Origin: Alphaproteobacteria bacterium
Lineage (GTDB): Bacteria; Pseudomonadota; Alphaproteobacteria; Micropepsales; Micropepsaceae
Assembly: GCA_013389115.1 (NCBI GenBank)
Contig: JACADY010000026.1
Location: forward strand, 1-64,000
Reading direction: 5' to 3'
DNA length: 64,000 nucleotides
Under the pieces are notes generated by a model. That model searched no databases, was not told the DNA's origin, and was given only the letters and a program-made list of their open reading frames with translations. Of the stretch, positions 54,344 through 63,933 are shown in pieces. The position numbers and the translations under genes were made by a program. Positions within the stretch are counted from its first letter, which is position 1; each line of letters opens with the position of its first letter.

Positions 54344-54811
54344 ATGAAAGCGTCAACACCCGAGAAGCAACTCGTCGGATTCATCGACAAGTTTGCGCCC
54401 GAGATGGGGGCGCTGATTCGGGCCGCACGCACAAAGCTGCGACAGCGCATCCCTCAGGCTCTGGAGCTTGTCTACGACAACTACAATTTCTTTGTCATTG
54501 GTTATGGTCCCAACGAGAAGTCGAGGGATGCGATCCTGTCGCTTGCAGCGCAGGCCAAGGGTCTCAATCTTTGTTTCTTGCAGGGAGCCGGCCTCCCCGA
54601 TCCCAAACGTTTGCTGAAAGGATCAGGCAATGTCTCCCGATACGTTCGGGTGGAAACGGCGGAGATGCTGGATTCGCCCGACATCGACGCGTTGATATCC
54701 GCGGCCCTGGCGCGCGCCAAGACGCCACTCAGCTCGCAAGGCCGCCATCAGCTGATCATCAAGTCGATTTCCGCCAAGCAGCGCCCACGAAGGGCTGAGG
54801 TAAGCGCGTGA
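54344..54811 (+). CDS. DUF1801 family protein
   Basis: 155 residues: STPEKQLVGFIDKFAPEMGALIRAARTKLRQRIPQALELVYDNYNFFVIGYGPNEKSRDAILSLAAQAKGLNLCFLQGAGLPDPKRLLKGSGNVSRYVRVETAEMLDSPDI matches DUF1801/YdhG-type proteins. I start at ATG 54344 with AAGG upstream; a GTG at 54242 overlapping the VOC stop would add 34 residues. The next 261 bp (54812-55072) hold nothing I can identify. Confidence 0.82.
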   Translation: MKASTPEKQLVGFIDKFAPEMGALIRAARTKLRQRIPQALELVYDNYNFFVIGYGPNEKSRDAILSLAAQAKGLNLCFLQGAGLPDPKRLLKGSGNVSRYVRVETAEMLDSPDIDALISAALARAKTPLSSQGRHQLIIKSISAKQRPRRAEVSA

Positions 54812-55072
54812 ACATCCTCAATCGCTGAGGCTCGCCTTTGATGCGACCCTGTCTCCGGTGATTGTGGCCATCAGGACATCGCCGCCCGACGCGGACATTT
54901 CATTCCGACAATGATTTGGGCAAGATTGGGCAAGATCGCGCGTGCTTCGCGCCACGAATTGTCGGACGCTCATCGCCATCGCTTCCGCCCGTTCGCTTAA
55001 ACCGGGATTTGGTCGCGACCGCGGAACGTATATGCGGGCGCGGGTTTGAGGGGCTCAGGTGGGGGATGCAGG

Positions 55073-55606
55073 ATGAGGCTTGTTTGGGCCATTCTACTGG
55101 GCGGCCTCGCCGCCGGCGTGTTGGATATTCTCTATGCGTTCGCTGCGTACGGACCGCTGAGCTATGGGCTCTCGCCGCAGCAGGTGCTGCATTCGGTGGC
55201 AGCGGGCTGGATCGGGCGCGAGGCCGCGCGCGCGGGCGGCATTGACACCGCCATGCTCGGGCTCGCGACGCATTTTCTCATCGCAACAATCTTCGCGGCG
55301 ATTTACGTGCTAGCCGCCACCCGCCTACCTGCCTTGACAAGAGGCGCGCTGCTTTGGGGCTTCCTCAACGGGCTGATCCTTTATGGGGCGATGAACTATG
55401 TCGTCGTGCCACTCTCGGCCGCGGCGGCGGGGCATTTCGCGACGGGCTCGGAAATCGTCCCTCGTCTCCAAGTGTCCTTGAGCCAGGTACGCGGCGGAAG
55501 TGACGATTTTCCGTGGCTCCTATGGGGTACCATTTTCACGCACACTGTGTTCGTCGGCATGCCGATTGCGCTGATCACGAGGCGCTTCCTCGGTCGACAG
55601 TCCTGA
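55073..55606 (+). CDS. Hypothetical membrane protein
   Basis: 177 residues with about four membrane helices (LVWAILLGGLAAGVLDILYAFAAYG; MLGLATHFLIATIFAAIYVLAA; ALLWGFLNGLILYGAMNYVVVPL; WGTIFTHTVFVGMPIALITRRF). A loop after helix 1 (QQVLHSVAAGWIGREAARAGG) recurs in small uncharacterised inner-membrane proteins. ATG 55073 follows GGGGGATG. No function can be assigned. Confidence 0.75.
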   Translation: MRLVWAILLGGLAAGVLDILYAFAAYGPLSYGLSPQQVLHSVAAGWIGREAARAGGIDTAMLGLATHFLIATIFAAIYVLAATRLPALTRGALLWGFLNGLILYGAMNYVVVPLSAAAAGHFATGSEIVPRLQVSLSQVRGGSDDFPWLLWGTIFTHTVFVGMPIALITRRFLGRQS

Positions 55607-55706
55607 TCCGCGCCCAAGCTGTTCTCAGAAGAGACGAAGAGCAAAGCGAAGACGTCACGAACGAAAGAATGGCACTTGACCCCTGACTTTGGCACTTTGC
55701 ACTCAT

Positions 55707-55940
55707 TCAGAGTTTCGTGCCGCAGTGCGGGCAATATTTGATTTCGATTCCGCCGCCACCAGCCTCGGGCGCGATAATAATAAACCAACCCGACAATCCA
55801 GGCCAGTATTCGTATCTAATGTCATAGTAACACGCCAAAGTGTGCTGGCGAAATAGGTCGCAGCAAATAAGTTCCCCCTCATGAAGACACTGTGTGCCTT
55901 CGGGACACGGTGAACCATCTGAGTGGGTCGAGGTCTTCAT
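55707..55940 (-). CDS. Small protein with C-terminal zinc-ribbon half
   Basis: 77 residues, eight cysteines. An N-terminal CPEGTQCLHEGELICC part and a C-terminal IKYCPHCGTKL knuckle suggest metal binding. The aromatic middle (YYDIRYEYWPGLSGWFIII) resembles small phage or plasmid proteins of this type. No family identified. Isolated gene in a gene-poor stretch next to tRNA-Glu. Confidence 0.65.
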   Translation of the reverse strand: MKTSTHSDGSPCPEGTQCLHEGELICCDLFRQHTLACYYDIRYEYWPGLSGWFIIIAPEAGGGGIEIKYCPHCGTKL

Positions 55941-56113
55941 AAGTAGTCCTTAGTTTTGGCGCCGAATTGCCCATTCGCAGAGTCCCCCCCCGCTCGCGGA
56001 TACCCCCGCACTGTGCGCTTTCGGTCGCATCGACACCGCAGCCGGCCGATCTGCGAGAGCCGCAGATTTCAGGATGACGATGCCGGCGGGAGGCATCCCA
56101 AGCAAGCGAACGC

Positions 56114-56452
56114 TCAGTCACCGCGTCCCATCGCCAGGCGCTGAATGAGGCCGTCCCGGATAGTGTAGACGGCGATGATCTCAAATCGATCGCGCCCGGG
56201 CGCGCGTTCACCAACCTCGTGATCAACGACGACATTGCCAAGAACAATGCGACCGACGCACCAAGCCCTATTTTGCGGATGCTCTGCGAAGGTTTTGGCG
56301 AAGCGCTCCCGGAATGCCTTGCGGCCCTCTAAGGTCACGTTGCCGTTCAAGTCCGTGATCAGGCAGTCCTCAGCATAAAGGTCCGCAAGTCGATCCGCGT
56401 CGCCAGCGTTGTACGCTGCGTAGTTGGCTTCAACGACTTGAACCGGGTTCAC
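56114..56452 (-). CDS. SnoaL-like/NTF2-fold protein
   Basis: 112 residues of the cone-shaped NTF2 fold: VVEANYAAYNAGDADRLADLYAEDCLITDLNGNVTLEGRKAFRERFAKTFAEHPQ, then HEVGERAPGRDRFEIIAVYTIRDGLIQRL. Such proteins include ester cyclases, isomerases and many uncharacterised members. I start at GTG 56452, which has AGAGAGGG seven bases upstream; the open frame extends to 56521 without a better start. Confidence 0.85.
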   Translation of the reverse strand: MNPVQVVEANYAAYNAGDADRLADLYAEDCLITDLNGNVTLEGRKAFRERFAKTFAEHPQNRAWCVGRIVLGNVVVDHEVGERAPGRDRFEIIAVYTIRDGLIQRLAMGRGD

Positions 56453-56642
56453 CGTGATACCCTCTCTTGCAAGAGTCAGCCTATAGCACTCAAGGAGATG
56501 CCCCAACGCCCTTCCCGGCAAGGGCCAGCCGCTCGCCCCCCCGCTGTCCGCATCAGTCGATACGGCCGGAAGCTGCCAGCGACCATTCCAGGATCAGGAC
56601 GATTCCTGATCGACGACCCAAAGAAAATGGTCACGCGGGATA

Positions 56643-56718
56643 TGGCGCTCCCAAGGGGACTCGAACCCCTGTTTTCGCCGTGAGAGGGCGACGTCCTAGA
56701 CCGCTAGACGATGGGAGC
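56643..56718 (-). tRNA. tRNA-Glu (CUC)
   Basis: A 76-nt cloverleaf with encoded CCA: acceptor GCTCCCA/TGGGAGC, anticodon arm GCCCT-CTCAC loop region with anticodon CTC, and T-arm AGGGG-TTCGAGT-CCCCT. The anticodon and the typical Glu acceptor make the identity clear. Upstream and downstream sequence shows no direct repeat of its 3' end that would mark an integrated element. Confidence 0.96.
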
Positions 56719-56843
56719 GGCGGCAAGAGGAGCGCTTATACGGCTAAGCCCCTGTGGACTTCAAGTCACTCCTCGATGCAACACGGACATTGTGCTTGTC
56801 ACAATATTGGTCTTATCCTTTAACCTTGGATATCAGGCTTTAG

Positions 56844-57503
56844 ATGATGGCCGAGAGCGACGCACGCAACAGCCAGGGACAAACCCTCCTCTTCCACGAA
56901 TCGCGCAGTTGCGCGTCTCAGATGGCGAGGCTCGCCCTCGCGGCCGAGGGCCTTGCCGTCACCGACCATGGCGCGGGCGTCCCCCGCATGCCGGCCCCCG
57001 CCCAGCCACTCCCCGTTCTCGTGCATGAGGGCCGCATCTATGCAGGCCTTGGCCCCGTTTTGCGCCACATCGCGCACGACATTGCAAAGCCCGCCACATC
57101 CTGGTCGATGAAGCCCGCCCCCAATCGTGAGCCGCATGAAGCGCTTGCCTGGATCAGCGACGCCGTGGAGGCCGCCCCGCTCGCCGACGGTCTCACCCGG
57201 CACTCGCTGGCGGGTTCGGGCGCGCCGCTCTTGCGGCTCATCAAGGGAAGGCTCGATGAAACCTTGAGCACCAGGGCCTGGCTCTCGCCCGGCCGTCCGG
57301 GCGTTGCCGATTTTGCCTGGGCCGTGATCGTGCGTCGCGCCGAATGGGCGGGCTTTGACGTCTCCGCGCACCCCGCCTTGCGCCAATGGCTGACGCGGCT
57401 TGACCGCAAGGTAAAGCTGCACCGCTTCACCGCGCCCCCCGCGCGCCGCCTCGGCGGCAACGAGGCGGTGCCCTTAGGGCCTGCCCGCCCCGCCCTAATT
57501 TGA
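56844..57503 (+). CDS. Glutathione S-transferase-like protein
   Basis: 219 residues. A thioredoxin-like N-terminal part (TLLFHESRSCASQMARLALAAEGL, with LPVLVHEGRIYAG) is followed by a helical domain with VADFAWAVIVRRAEWAGFDVSAHPALRQWLTRL. The usual catalytic Ser/Cys would be Ser22 or Cys23 (SCAS). Divergent member; substrate unknown. The 3' end overlaps the convergent JAB peptidase gene by 9 bp. Confidence 0.75.
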   Translation: MMAESDARNSQGQTLLFHESRSCASQMARLALAAEGLAVTDHGAGVPRMPAPAQPLPVLVHEGRIYAGLGPVLRHIAHDIAKPATSWSMKPAPNREPHEALAWISDAVEAAPLADGLTRHSLAGSGAPLLRLIKGRLDETLSTRAWLSPGRPGVADFAWAVIVRRAEWAGFDVSAHPALRQWLTRLDRKVKLHRFTAPPARRLGGNEAVPLGPARPALI

Positions 57504-57935
57504 GAGCAGTTTGATCCGGCGAAAGGCCTCTCCGCCCGTATCGCCCGTCGCGACATGGGCGCTCGCAACCGTCTCTCCCGCGCCATCGACACCGACAACG
57601 ACCCAGATGAAGCCCGCCTCGAACGCCATCGCCGCGTCGCGCGGCGAGGGCTCGGCCTTGCCGTTGGGATGGGAGTGATAGACACCGATCACGCTCTCAC
57701 GTCCGCCGCGCAGGTCCCGTTGCAGGCGAAACTGGAGATCAGGATCGATGGCGAAGCTGCGCGCCCGATCACCCTCGGCGCGATTGAGGCTGGGTGCGAT
57801 CGCGCAAACAACCGCGATCGCCTCTTCAGTATGCCCCAGAATGAGGCCGCAGGCCTCTTCGGGCGCGGCCGTCTGCGCGGCGATGCGCATCAAGGTGAGG
57901 TGAAGCGGCGGTATGCGAACCGTTTCAAGCGTCAT
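57495..57935 (-). CDS. JAB/Mov34 (M67) metallopeptidase
   Basis: 146 residues with the JAMM motif: catalytic Glu in PEEACGLILG and VYHSHPNGKAEPSPRDAAMA, the His-x-His-(x)10-Asp zinc site. Bacterial members process sulfur-carrier or ubiquitin-like proteins; no such partner is adjacent. Start overlaps the DUF6476 gene's stop by 4 bp. Confidence 0.92.
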   Translation of the reverse strand: MTLETVRIPPLHLTLMRIAAQTAAPEEACGLILGHTEEAIAVVCAIAPSLNRAEGDRARSFAIDPDLQFRLQRDLRGGRESVIGVYHSHPNGKAEPSPRDAAMAFEAGFIWVVVGVDGAGETVASAHVATGDTGGEAFRRIKLLSN

Positions 57936-58276
57936 TGTGCCGTATTGACCCGAACCCGCCCGATGATGCGTCCCTCGACAATATCGACGATGATGATCTC
58001 CTCTGTCCCAGGTCCGCTGACGCGCAGCGCCACGCGGTCGCCGTCAAGGATTACGTCTTCGATTCGCGCGCCTTCGGGAAGCGCGATGGAAGAGATGACT
58101 TCGCCCGTTTCCGGCTTAGGTGCGGGCTTGTCGAACGAGCGCCAGACGATCGCGGTGAAGAGCACGCCGAGCGCCAGGATGATGAGGACGCCAAGCACGA
58201 TGACGAGCGTTTTGAGAAACTTGAGGTTTGGTGCCGCCTCAGGCGAGGATGCCGGCGTTGTGATGGAATCGGACAT
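57932..58276 (-). CDS. DUF6476 family membrane protein
   Basis: 114 residues: an N-terminal Ser/Pro-rich tail, one membrane helix (LKTLVIVLGVLIILALGVLFTAIVW) and a C-terminal beta-rich domain (LPEGARIEDVILDGDRVALRVSGPGTEEIIIVDIVEGRIIGRV) that matches DUF6476. Function unknown. Its start codon overlaps that of the divergent rluD-like gene by 14 bp. Confidence 0.85.
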   Translation of the reverse strand: MSDSITTPASSPEAAPNLKFLKTLVIVLGVLIILALGVLFTAIVWRSFDKPAPKPETGEVISSIALPEGARIEDVILDGDRVALRVSGPGTEEIIIVDIVEGRIIGRVRVNTAQ

Positions 58277-59288
58277 CGAATCACCCTTGCAAGCAACGAG
58301 GACCGTGGCCGCCGAGGCGCGCCATGCGGGGATGCGCCTCGACCGGGTAGCCGCGCAGCTTATCCCTGAGATCAGTCGTTCGCGGCTTAAGGCGCTGTTG
58401 GCGGAAGGTCAAGTCCGCGTCAACGGCCGGCCCGAGGATGACCCGAATGCACGCCTGCGCCCCGGCGACCGGATCGAGGTCACCTTGCCGGCCCCGGTGG
58501 CGGGCGATCTGCGCCCCGAGGCGATCGCGCTCGACATCCTCTATGAGGATGCATCCCTGATCGTGATCGATAAGCCGGCGGGCATGGTCGTTCATCCCGC
58601 GGCCGGGAATTGGAGCGGCACGCTTGTGAACGCGCTCCTTGCCCATTGCGGAGAGAGCCTTGCCCAGGTCGGCGGCACGGGCCGCCCCGGCATCGTGCAC
58701 CGCATCGACAAGGAGACGAGCGGCCTTCTCGTCGCGGCAAAGACGGAGCAGGCGCATCGAAGCCTGGGCCGGCAATTCGCCGCTCACGCCATCACCCGCG
58801 TCTATACCTGCATCGCCTGGGGCGCGCCAAAGGCGCAAAGCCTGACCATCACGGGCAACATCGCCCGCTCCGCCGCCGACAGAAAGCGCATGACCATCGT
58901 GCGCGAAGGCGGCAAGGAGGCAACGACCCATGTCGAGCTGCTCGAGTGCTTTGCGTTGGGCCGCTCCGCACGCGTTTCGCTGTTGGCCTGCCGGCTCGAG
59001 ACGGGGCGCACCCATCAGATTCGCGTGCATTTGAGCCATAAGGGCCTGCCCCTCGTGGGCGACCCCGTCTATGGCCATGCGCCGCGCCTTCCCCCGGCGC
59101 GCACGAAGGAGGAAGCGGCCGCGCAGGCTGCCTTGTCCGCCTTTCCCCGTCAGGCGCTGCATGCCGGCGTGCTGGGCTTCCAGCACCCCGTTTCGCACAA
59201 GCCCATGCGCTTTGAGAGTGTCCTGCCCGCCGACCTCGCGCACCTCCTCAAGCTGTTGCAAAAGCTGGATAAATCCGCAGGAATCTGA
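58263..59288 (+). CDS. rluD: RluA/RluD family 23S rRNA pseudouridine synthase
   Basis: 341 residues: S4 RNA-binding domain (MRLDRVAAQLIPEISRSRLKALLAEGQVRVNG, about 24-55) and the RluA catalytic domain with the active-site aspartate in GRPGIVHRIDKETSGLLV. GRTHQIRVHLSHKGLPLVGDPVYG is conserved RluA/D. ATG 58263 is the only plausible start; it lies within the first codons of the gene on the other strand. RluD versus RluC cannot be fully separated by sequence, but domain order favours RluD. Confidence 0.92.
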   Translation: MESDIESPLQATRTVAAEARHAGMRLDRVAAQLIPEISRSRLKALLAEGQVRVNGRPEDDPNARLRPGDRIEVTLPAPVAGDLRPEAIALDILYEDASLIVIDKPAGMVVHPAAGNWSGTLVNALLAHCGESLAQVGGTGRPGIVHRIDKETSGLLVAAKTEQAHRSLGRQFAAHAITRVYTCIAWGAPKAQSLTITGNIARSAADRKRMTIVREGGKEATTHVELLECFALGRSARVSLLACRLETGRTHQIRVHLSHKGLPLVGDPVYGHAPRLPPARTKEEAAAQAALSAFPRQALHAGVLGFQHPVSHKPMRFESVLPADLAHLLKLLQKLDKSAGI

Positions 59289-59471
59289 GATGCTGACGTT
59301 GCGGCCGTCCGAATTGTAACGCCGATCACCCTCATGTGAGCATTCAGAAACCGTTTAGAGGCCCTATATAAAGGGACCTTGTCCCACAGGGTCAGGATCA
59401 AGGCATAAGTGACGCGGCAAGTCCGGCTTCGCTTGAAGAAGCCGGTGTCTCGGCCGGGGGAGTAACGAACG

Positions 59472-60386
59472 ATGAGCGCGCGCAGTCTTGCGATCATTTC
59501 GCCCGAAGGATCGCTTCAGCGATATCTGCAGGAGATTCGGAAGTTTCCGCTTCTGGAGCCGAATGAGGAATATATGCTCGCCAAACGCTGGCGCGAGCAC
59601 ACGGACAGCGACGCCGCGCATCGTCTGGTGACCAGCCATTTGCGTCTCGTCGCCAAGATCGCGATGGGCTATCGCGGCTATGGCCTGCCCATCGCCGAGG
59701 TGATTTCTGAAGGCAATGTCGGCCTGATGCAGGCGGTCAAGCGCTTCGAGCCCGATAAGGGTTTCCGCCTGGCGACCTATGCGATGTGGTGGATCAGGGC
59801 CGCGATCCAGGAATACATCCTGCGGTCCTGGAGCCTTGTGAAAATGGGCACGACCGCGGCGCAGAAGAAGCTTTTCTTCAACCTGCGCAAGGCGAAGGGC
59901 CAGATCAGGGCGATCGAGGAAGGCGATCTGCGGCCAGAGCATGTGGCGCAGATCGCAACCAAGCTCGGCGTGACGGAAGAAGAGGTGGTCGACATGAACC
60001 GCCGCCTTTCCGGCCCCGACAGCTCGCTGAACGCACCAATCCGTTCGGATTCAGAGGCCGAGTGGCAGGACTGGCTCGTCGATGAAGGCCAGCAGGATCA
60101 GGAATCGATCCTCGCCGAACAGGAAGAGCTGGATGATCGCCGCACCCTGCTGGCGGCGGCGATGAAGGACCTGACCGATCGCGAGCGGCACATCCTGACC
60201 GAGCGGCGCCTGAAGGACGAGCCGGCGACCCTGGAGGATTTGAGCCAGGAATTCGGCGTCAGCCGCGAGCGCGTGCGCCAGATCGAGGTCCGCGCCTTCG
60301 AGAAGCTGCAAAAGGCGATGGTGACGGCGCAGAAGGCACGCACGGCAAGTCTGGGCGGTGAGAAGGACGCGCTCGAAGCCCACTAG
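59472..60386 (+). CDS. rpoH: RNA polymerase sigma-32 factor RpoH
   Basis: Heat-shock sigma factor of 304 residues. Region 1.2/2 starts LQRYLQEIRKFPLLEPNEEYMLAKRW, the RpoH box QKKLFFNLRKAK is present, and region 4 has TLEDLSQEFGVSRERVRQIEVRAFEKL. The 183 bp upstream includes TATATAA at 59365-59371, a possible -10 element, but I cannot assign a promoter class. Confidence 0.97.
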   Translation: MSARSLAIISPEGSLQRYLQEIRKFPLLEPNEEYMLAKRWREHTDSDAAHRLVTSHLRLVAKIAMGYRGYGLPIAEVISEGNVGLMQAVKRFEPDKGFRLATYAMWWIRAAIQEYILRSWSLVKMGTTAAQKKLFFNLRKAKGQIRAIEEGDLRPEHVAQIATKLGVTEEEVVDMNRRLSGPDSSLNAPIRSDSEAEWQDWLVDEGQQDQESILAEQEELDDRRTLLAAAMKDLTDRERHILTERRLKDEPATLEDLSQEFGVSRERVRQIEVRAFEKLQKAMVTAQKARTASLGGEKDALEAH

Positions 60387-60393
60387 GCGGGCT

Positions 60394-60837
60394 TCAGCCG
60401 CACCGAAGCGTCCCATAGCGCTGGACGGCACTGCCGCTTGCGACCATCGCGCAGGACAGATCGCCCTCACGCCCGTCGCAGCGGGCGACCGTGCGGCCAT
60501 AGTAATCCGTATCGAGCGCAACGCAGCGCACTTGTCCGCGGGTGAGCGCCTTCAGCCGGTCGCGCGACGCGAAAGGATAACCCGGTGTGCAGCGCCGGCC
60601 CTTCCTGCAATGACCCGGCATTTCAGGCGCATCGATCGCATCGAGACGGATCCGGTGGCCGCCGCAATCGAGCGTATCGCCATCGATGACGCGGGGATTC
60701 GCACAGGAAATGGCAAAGGAAGGGGGCGAAGACTGTGCCACCTCGCCCTGCCAAAGGGCGAGAATGGCGATTGAAAGGACCACCAGCACGCCCAAGACCT
60801 GAACGGCTGAATGGATACCCGCATTCCTCAAGACCAT
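60394..60837 (-). CDS. Thermonuclease (SNase-like) family protein
   Basis: 147 residues: an N-terminal membrane helix (VQVLGVLVVLSIAILALW) and a staphylococcal-nuclease-fold domain with VIDGDTLDCGGHRIRLDAIDAPEM, GRRCTPG, and DYYGRTVARCDGREGDLSCAMVASGSAVQRYG. The Arg and Asp residues of the nuclease site appear to be kept. I start at ATG 60837; the frame is open to 60984 (GTG) but that extension is not family-like. Convergent with rpoH, 7 bp apart. Confidence 0.82.
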   Translation of the reverse strand: MVLRNAGIHSAVQVLGVLVVLSIAILALWQGEVAQSSPPSFAISCANPRVIDGDTLDCGGHRIRLDAIDAPEMPGHCRKGRRCTPGYPFASRDRLKALTRGQVRCVALDTDYYGRTVARCDGREGDLSCAMVASGSAVQRYGTLRCG

Positions 60838-61168
60838 GCGGCAATGAAAGGCGAGTGAGCGGCGTGCCGGTAGGGATGGAACGCTCGTCGGGCGGGCTCC
60901 CTCGCGCCGCAAGAGAGCAAGGATCCCGCTCTTGAACGGGAGCCGGCGAGCCTTACGCGGTTGAAAACTCAGAACGCGACCCACAATGAACCCATTGGCG
61001 CATCGTGATCGTAAAGGAGGCGTGACGGCGCGGCGCGCCTCTCAAGAATGGGTAAGTAAACGGTAAACTCGGCTTAGGCCTCGAACCAGGGGATCGACGA
61101 AGACGTTAACCAAATAGGGACGCTCCCCAGCGTAAATTGTACCAAACATTGCCGGAGGGGATGTCCGA
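60838..61168. promoter_or_regulatory. Intergenic region before the chemoreceptor
   Basis: 331 bp without a gene. It holds a direct repeat GTAAAC-G-GTAAAC (61056-61068), a TTAACC half-site near 61104, and GGAGGGG just before the chemoreceptor start. The direct repeat might be a regulator site; nothing stronger is visible. Confidence 0.4.
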
Positions 61169-61753
61169 ATGTCGCTGTTCTTGAAGAGCATTGCCCGTGC
61201 GCTGGGTTGGTCTGCTGCCGCCTCGGTTCTTGGAATTTGCGCGCTGCTGGTTTCCGCCTACGTCGCGAGCCGGCAGGTCGATGAAGCCATCCTTGCGGTC
61301 GAGGAAGCGAAGGAGAGCGTCGCCACGCTCGAAGATTTGCGCCAAGCGACCGCGGATCTGATCCTCGCCGCGATGGACACGATCGTCGACAAGACGGACA
61401 CGAACATCCTGGAAGAGCGCGTGACGATCATGAAAGAGGCGCTCGCAAAGCTCGAGGCGGCGCGTCCCATTGTGCGGGACTTGGCCGGCAAGGCGGGTTC
61501 GCCTGAGAGCGCGGATAAATTTGAAGAGAACCTCGTCCTCCTCACCCCCAAGGCGATTACGGACCTTCCGCGGGCCGTACGCGAGGGCGCTGCCGAGCAG
61601 GTATTCGCCGCGCTCGACGATGAGATCGACGGCGGTGGAGAACAGATCGCGGTCGCATTGAACGCGTTGAAGCAAAACCGATCGGATGCGCTGGCGATCG
61701 CCGCCAAGGCTGCAAGCGCGAGTGTTTCGAGCGCGTTTGAAAATTCGATCTAG
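61169..61753 (+). CDS. Sensor half of the interrupted chemoreceptor
   Basis: As read, translation from ATG 61169 would stop at the TAG and give a 194-residue single-pass protein: a cytoplasmic N-terminus, TM1, and the helical periplasmic ligand-binding domain. Without TM2 it could not signal; it might remain as an anchored fragment. Confidence 0.5.
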   Translation: MSLFLKSIARALGWSAAASVLGICALLVSAYVASRQVDEAILAVEEAKESVATLEDLRQATADLILAAMDTIVDKTDTNILEERVTIMKEALAKLEAARPIVRDLAGKAGSPESADKFEENLVLLTPKAITDLPRAVREGAAEQVFAALDDEIDGGGEQIAVALNALKQNRSDALAIAAKAASASVSSAFENSI

Positions 61754-61765
61754 ATCTTCCTTGCC

Positions 61766-62857
61766 GTGCTTGCCGTCATTCTGCCTTATAATTTCTTCGT
61801 GGGCCGACGGATCGTCGCCGAGGCGCGCGGCCTTGGCAGCGCAACCTCCGAAATCGCGGGCGGCCGCCTGCCCGCCGACATGCCAGCCATCACCCTGGCC
61901 GAGCTGGAGCCCATCGCGAACGCGCTTGGCGTGTTCAAGAATGTCGCCGCCGAGCGCGCGCAACTCGAGGAAGCCCAGCATCAGGCTCGCAAGGACGCCG
62001 AAGAAGGCCGCAAGGCCGCCATGCACCGTGTCGCGGCCGACTTTGAACAGAGCGTCAAAGTTGTCGTCGACGCCTTGAGCGCGGCTGCCGGCGACCTCTC
62101 GCGCGCAGCGAACGATCTGACGCGTGTGTCGGAAAAGGCCGAAGAGCGCACGGGGCATGTCCGTCACGCCTCGGAGGTTCTCACCAACAATGTCGGCTCG
62201 ATGGCCGCTGCGGGCGAGGAGCTGAGCGCCTCGATCAACGAAATCTCCAGCTCGGTCGCCAAGTCGACGGAGGTGGCAGGACGAGCCGCCAGCGACACGG
62301 AAGCCGCGAACAATCAGGTTCAGGGCCTCGTCGCTTCGGCCGAGGGAATTGGCGGCGTGCTCAAACTGATCAGCGATATTGCCGCTCAGACCAATCTCCT
62401 TGCCCTCAATGCCACGATCGAGGCGGCAAGGGCCGGCGAGGCTGGGAAGGGTTTTGCGGTTGTCGCCCAGGAAGTGAAAACACTCGCCAACCAGACCGCA
62501 AAAGCGACGGAAGACATCGCGATGCGCATTGCCGAAATGCGCAAGGCGACCACCATGTCCGTTGACGCGATCGGCCAGGTCCATACCGTCATGGCCGAGA
62601 TGCAGGCAATCGCATCTGGCATTGCCACCGCGGTCGAGGAGCAAAGCGCCGCCACCCGCCAGATCGCCCAGAACGTCTCCGCCGCCTCACAAGGAACGAA
62701 CGATGTTTCCGCCAACATCGGCGAAGTCGCCGGCGCGGTTCAGGAAACGGGCAGCGCGAGCCGTTCGCTGATCGAGGTGGCGGCCCGCCTCAACAAGGAA
62801 GCCGAAACAATGCGCGTGCGCGTCCTGGCATTCCTTGATGAGTTGCGGGCGGCCTGA
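61766..62857 (+). CDS. Signalling half of the interrupted chemoreceptor
   Basis: The frame reopens directly after the TAG. The first possible start is GTG 61766, inside TM2 and without a ribosome binding site. It encodes the rest of TM2, the linker and the complete MCP signalling hairpin, ending [13 protein letters not shown] without a CheR docking pentapeptide. If expressed it would lack an input domain. Confidence 0.5.
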   Translation: MLAVILPYNFFVGRRIVAEARGLGSATSEIAGGRLPADMPAITLAELEPIANALGVFKNVAAERAQLEEAQHQARKDAEEGRKAAMHRVAADFEQSVKVVVDALSAAAGDLSRAANDLTRVSEKAEERTGHVRHASEVLTNNVGSMAAAGEELSASINEISSSVAKSTEVAGRAASDTEAANNQVQGLVASAEGIGGVLKLISDIAAQTNLLALNATIEAARAGEAGKGFAVVAQEVKTLANQTAKATEDIAMRIAEMRKATTMSVDAIGQVHTVMAEMQAIASGIATAVEEQSAATRQIAQNVSAASQGTNDVSANIGEVAGAVQETGSASRSLIEVAARLNKEAETMRVRVLAFLDELRAA

Positions 62858-62865
62858 AGCAGCCC

Positions 62866-63933
<1,068 letters not shown>

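Larger units (their letters stand above)
61169..62857 (+). pseudogene. Methyl-accepting chemotaxis protein interrupted by an in-frame amber codon
   Basis: One frame runs from ATG 61169 (after GGAGGGG) to the stop at 62857, 562 codons, broken only by TAG 61751-61753. The first part (194 residues) has TM1 (LGWSAAASVLGICALLVSAYVA) and a helical periplasmic sensor domain. Directly after the TAG comes TM2 ([16 protein letters not shown]), then a HAMP-like linker and a full MCP signalling domain ([44 protein letters not shown]). A single nonsense change, for example from CAG, restores a normal chemoreceptor. No suppressor or pyrrolysine genes are seen. It may be a recent pseudogene, a sequencing error, or a read-through gene. 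Confidence 0.7.

Noticed and set aside
56643-56718. tRNA-Glu as attachment site of a genomic island covering 49.6-56.6 kb
   Set aside because: No integrase and no direct repeat of the tRNA 3' end was found on the other side; only the scattered accessory genes point that way.
61751-61753. Amber codon read as pyrrolysine
   Set aside because: No pyl genes or recoding element in the window, and the residue position at a membrane border does not call for a special amino acid.
61106-62644. 512-codon minus-strand frame opposite the chemoreceptor
   Set aside because: It crosses the amber codon, which could make it look like the real gene, but the plus strand encodes unmistakable MCP signalling motifs and the minus product has none.
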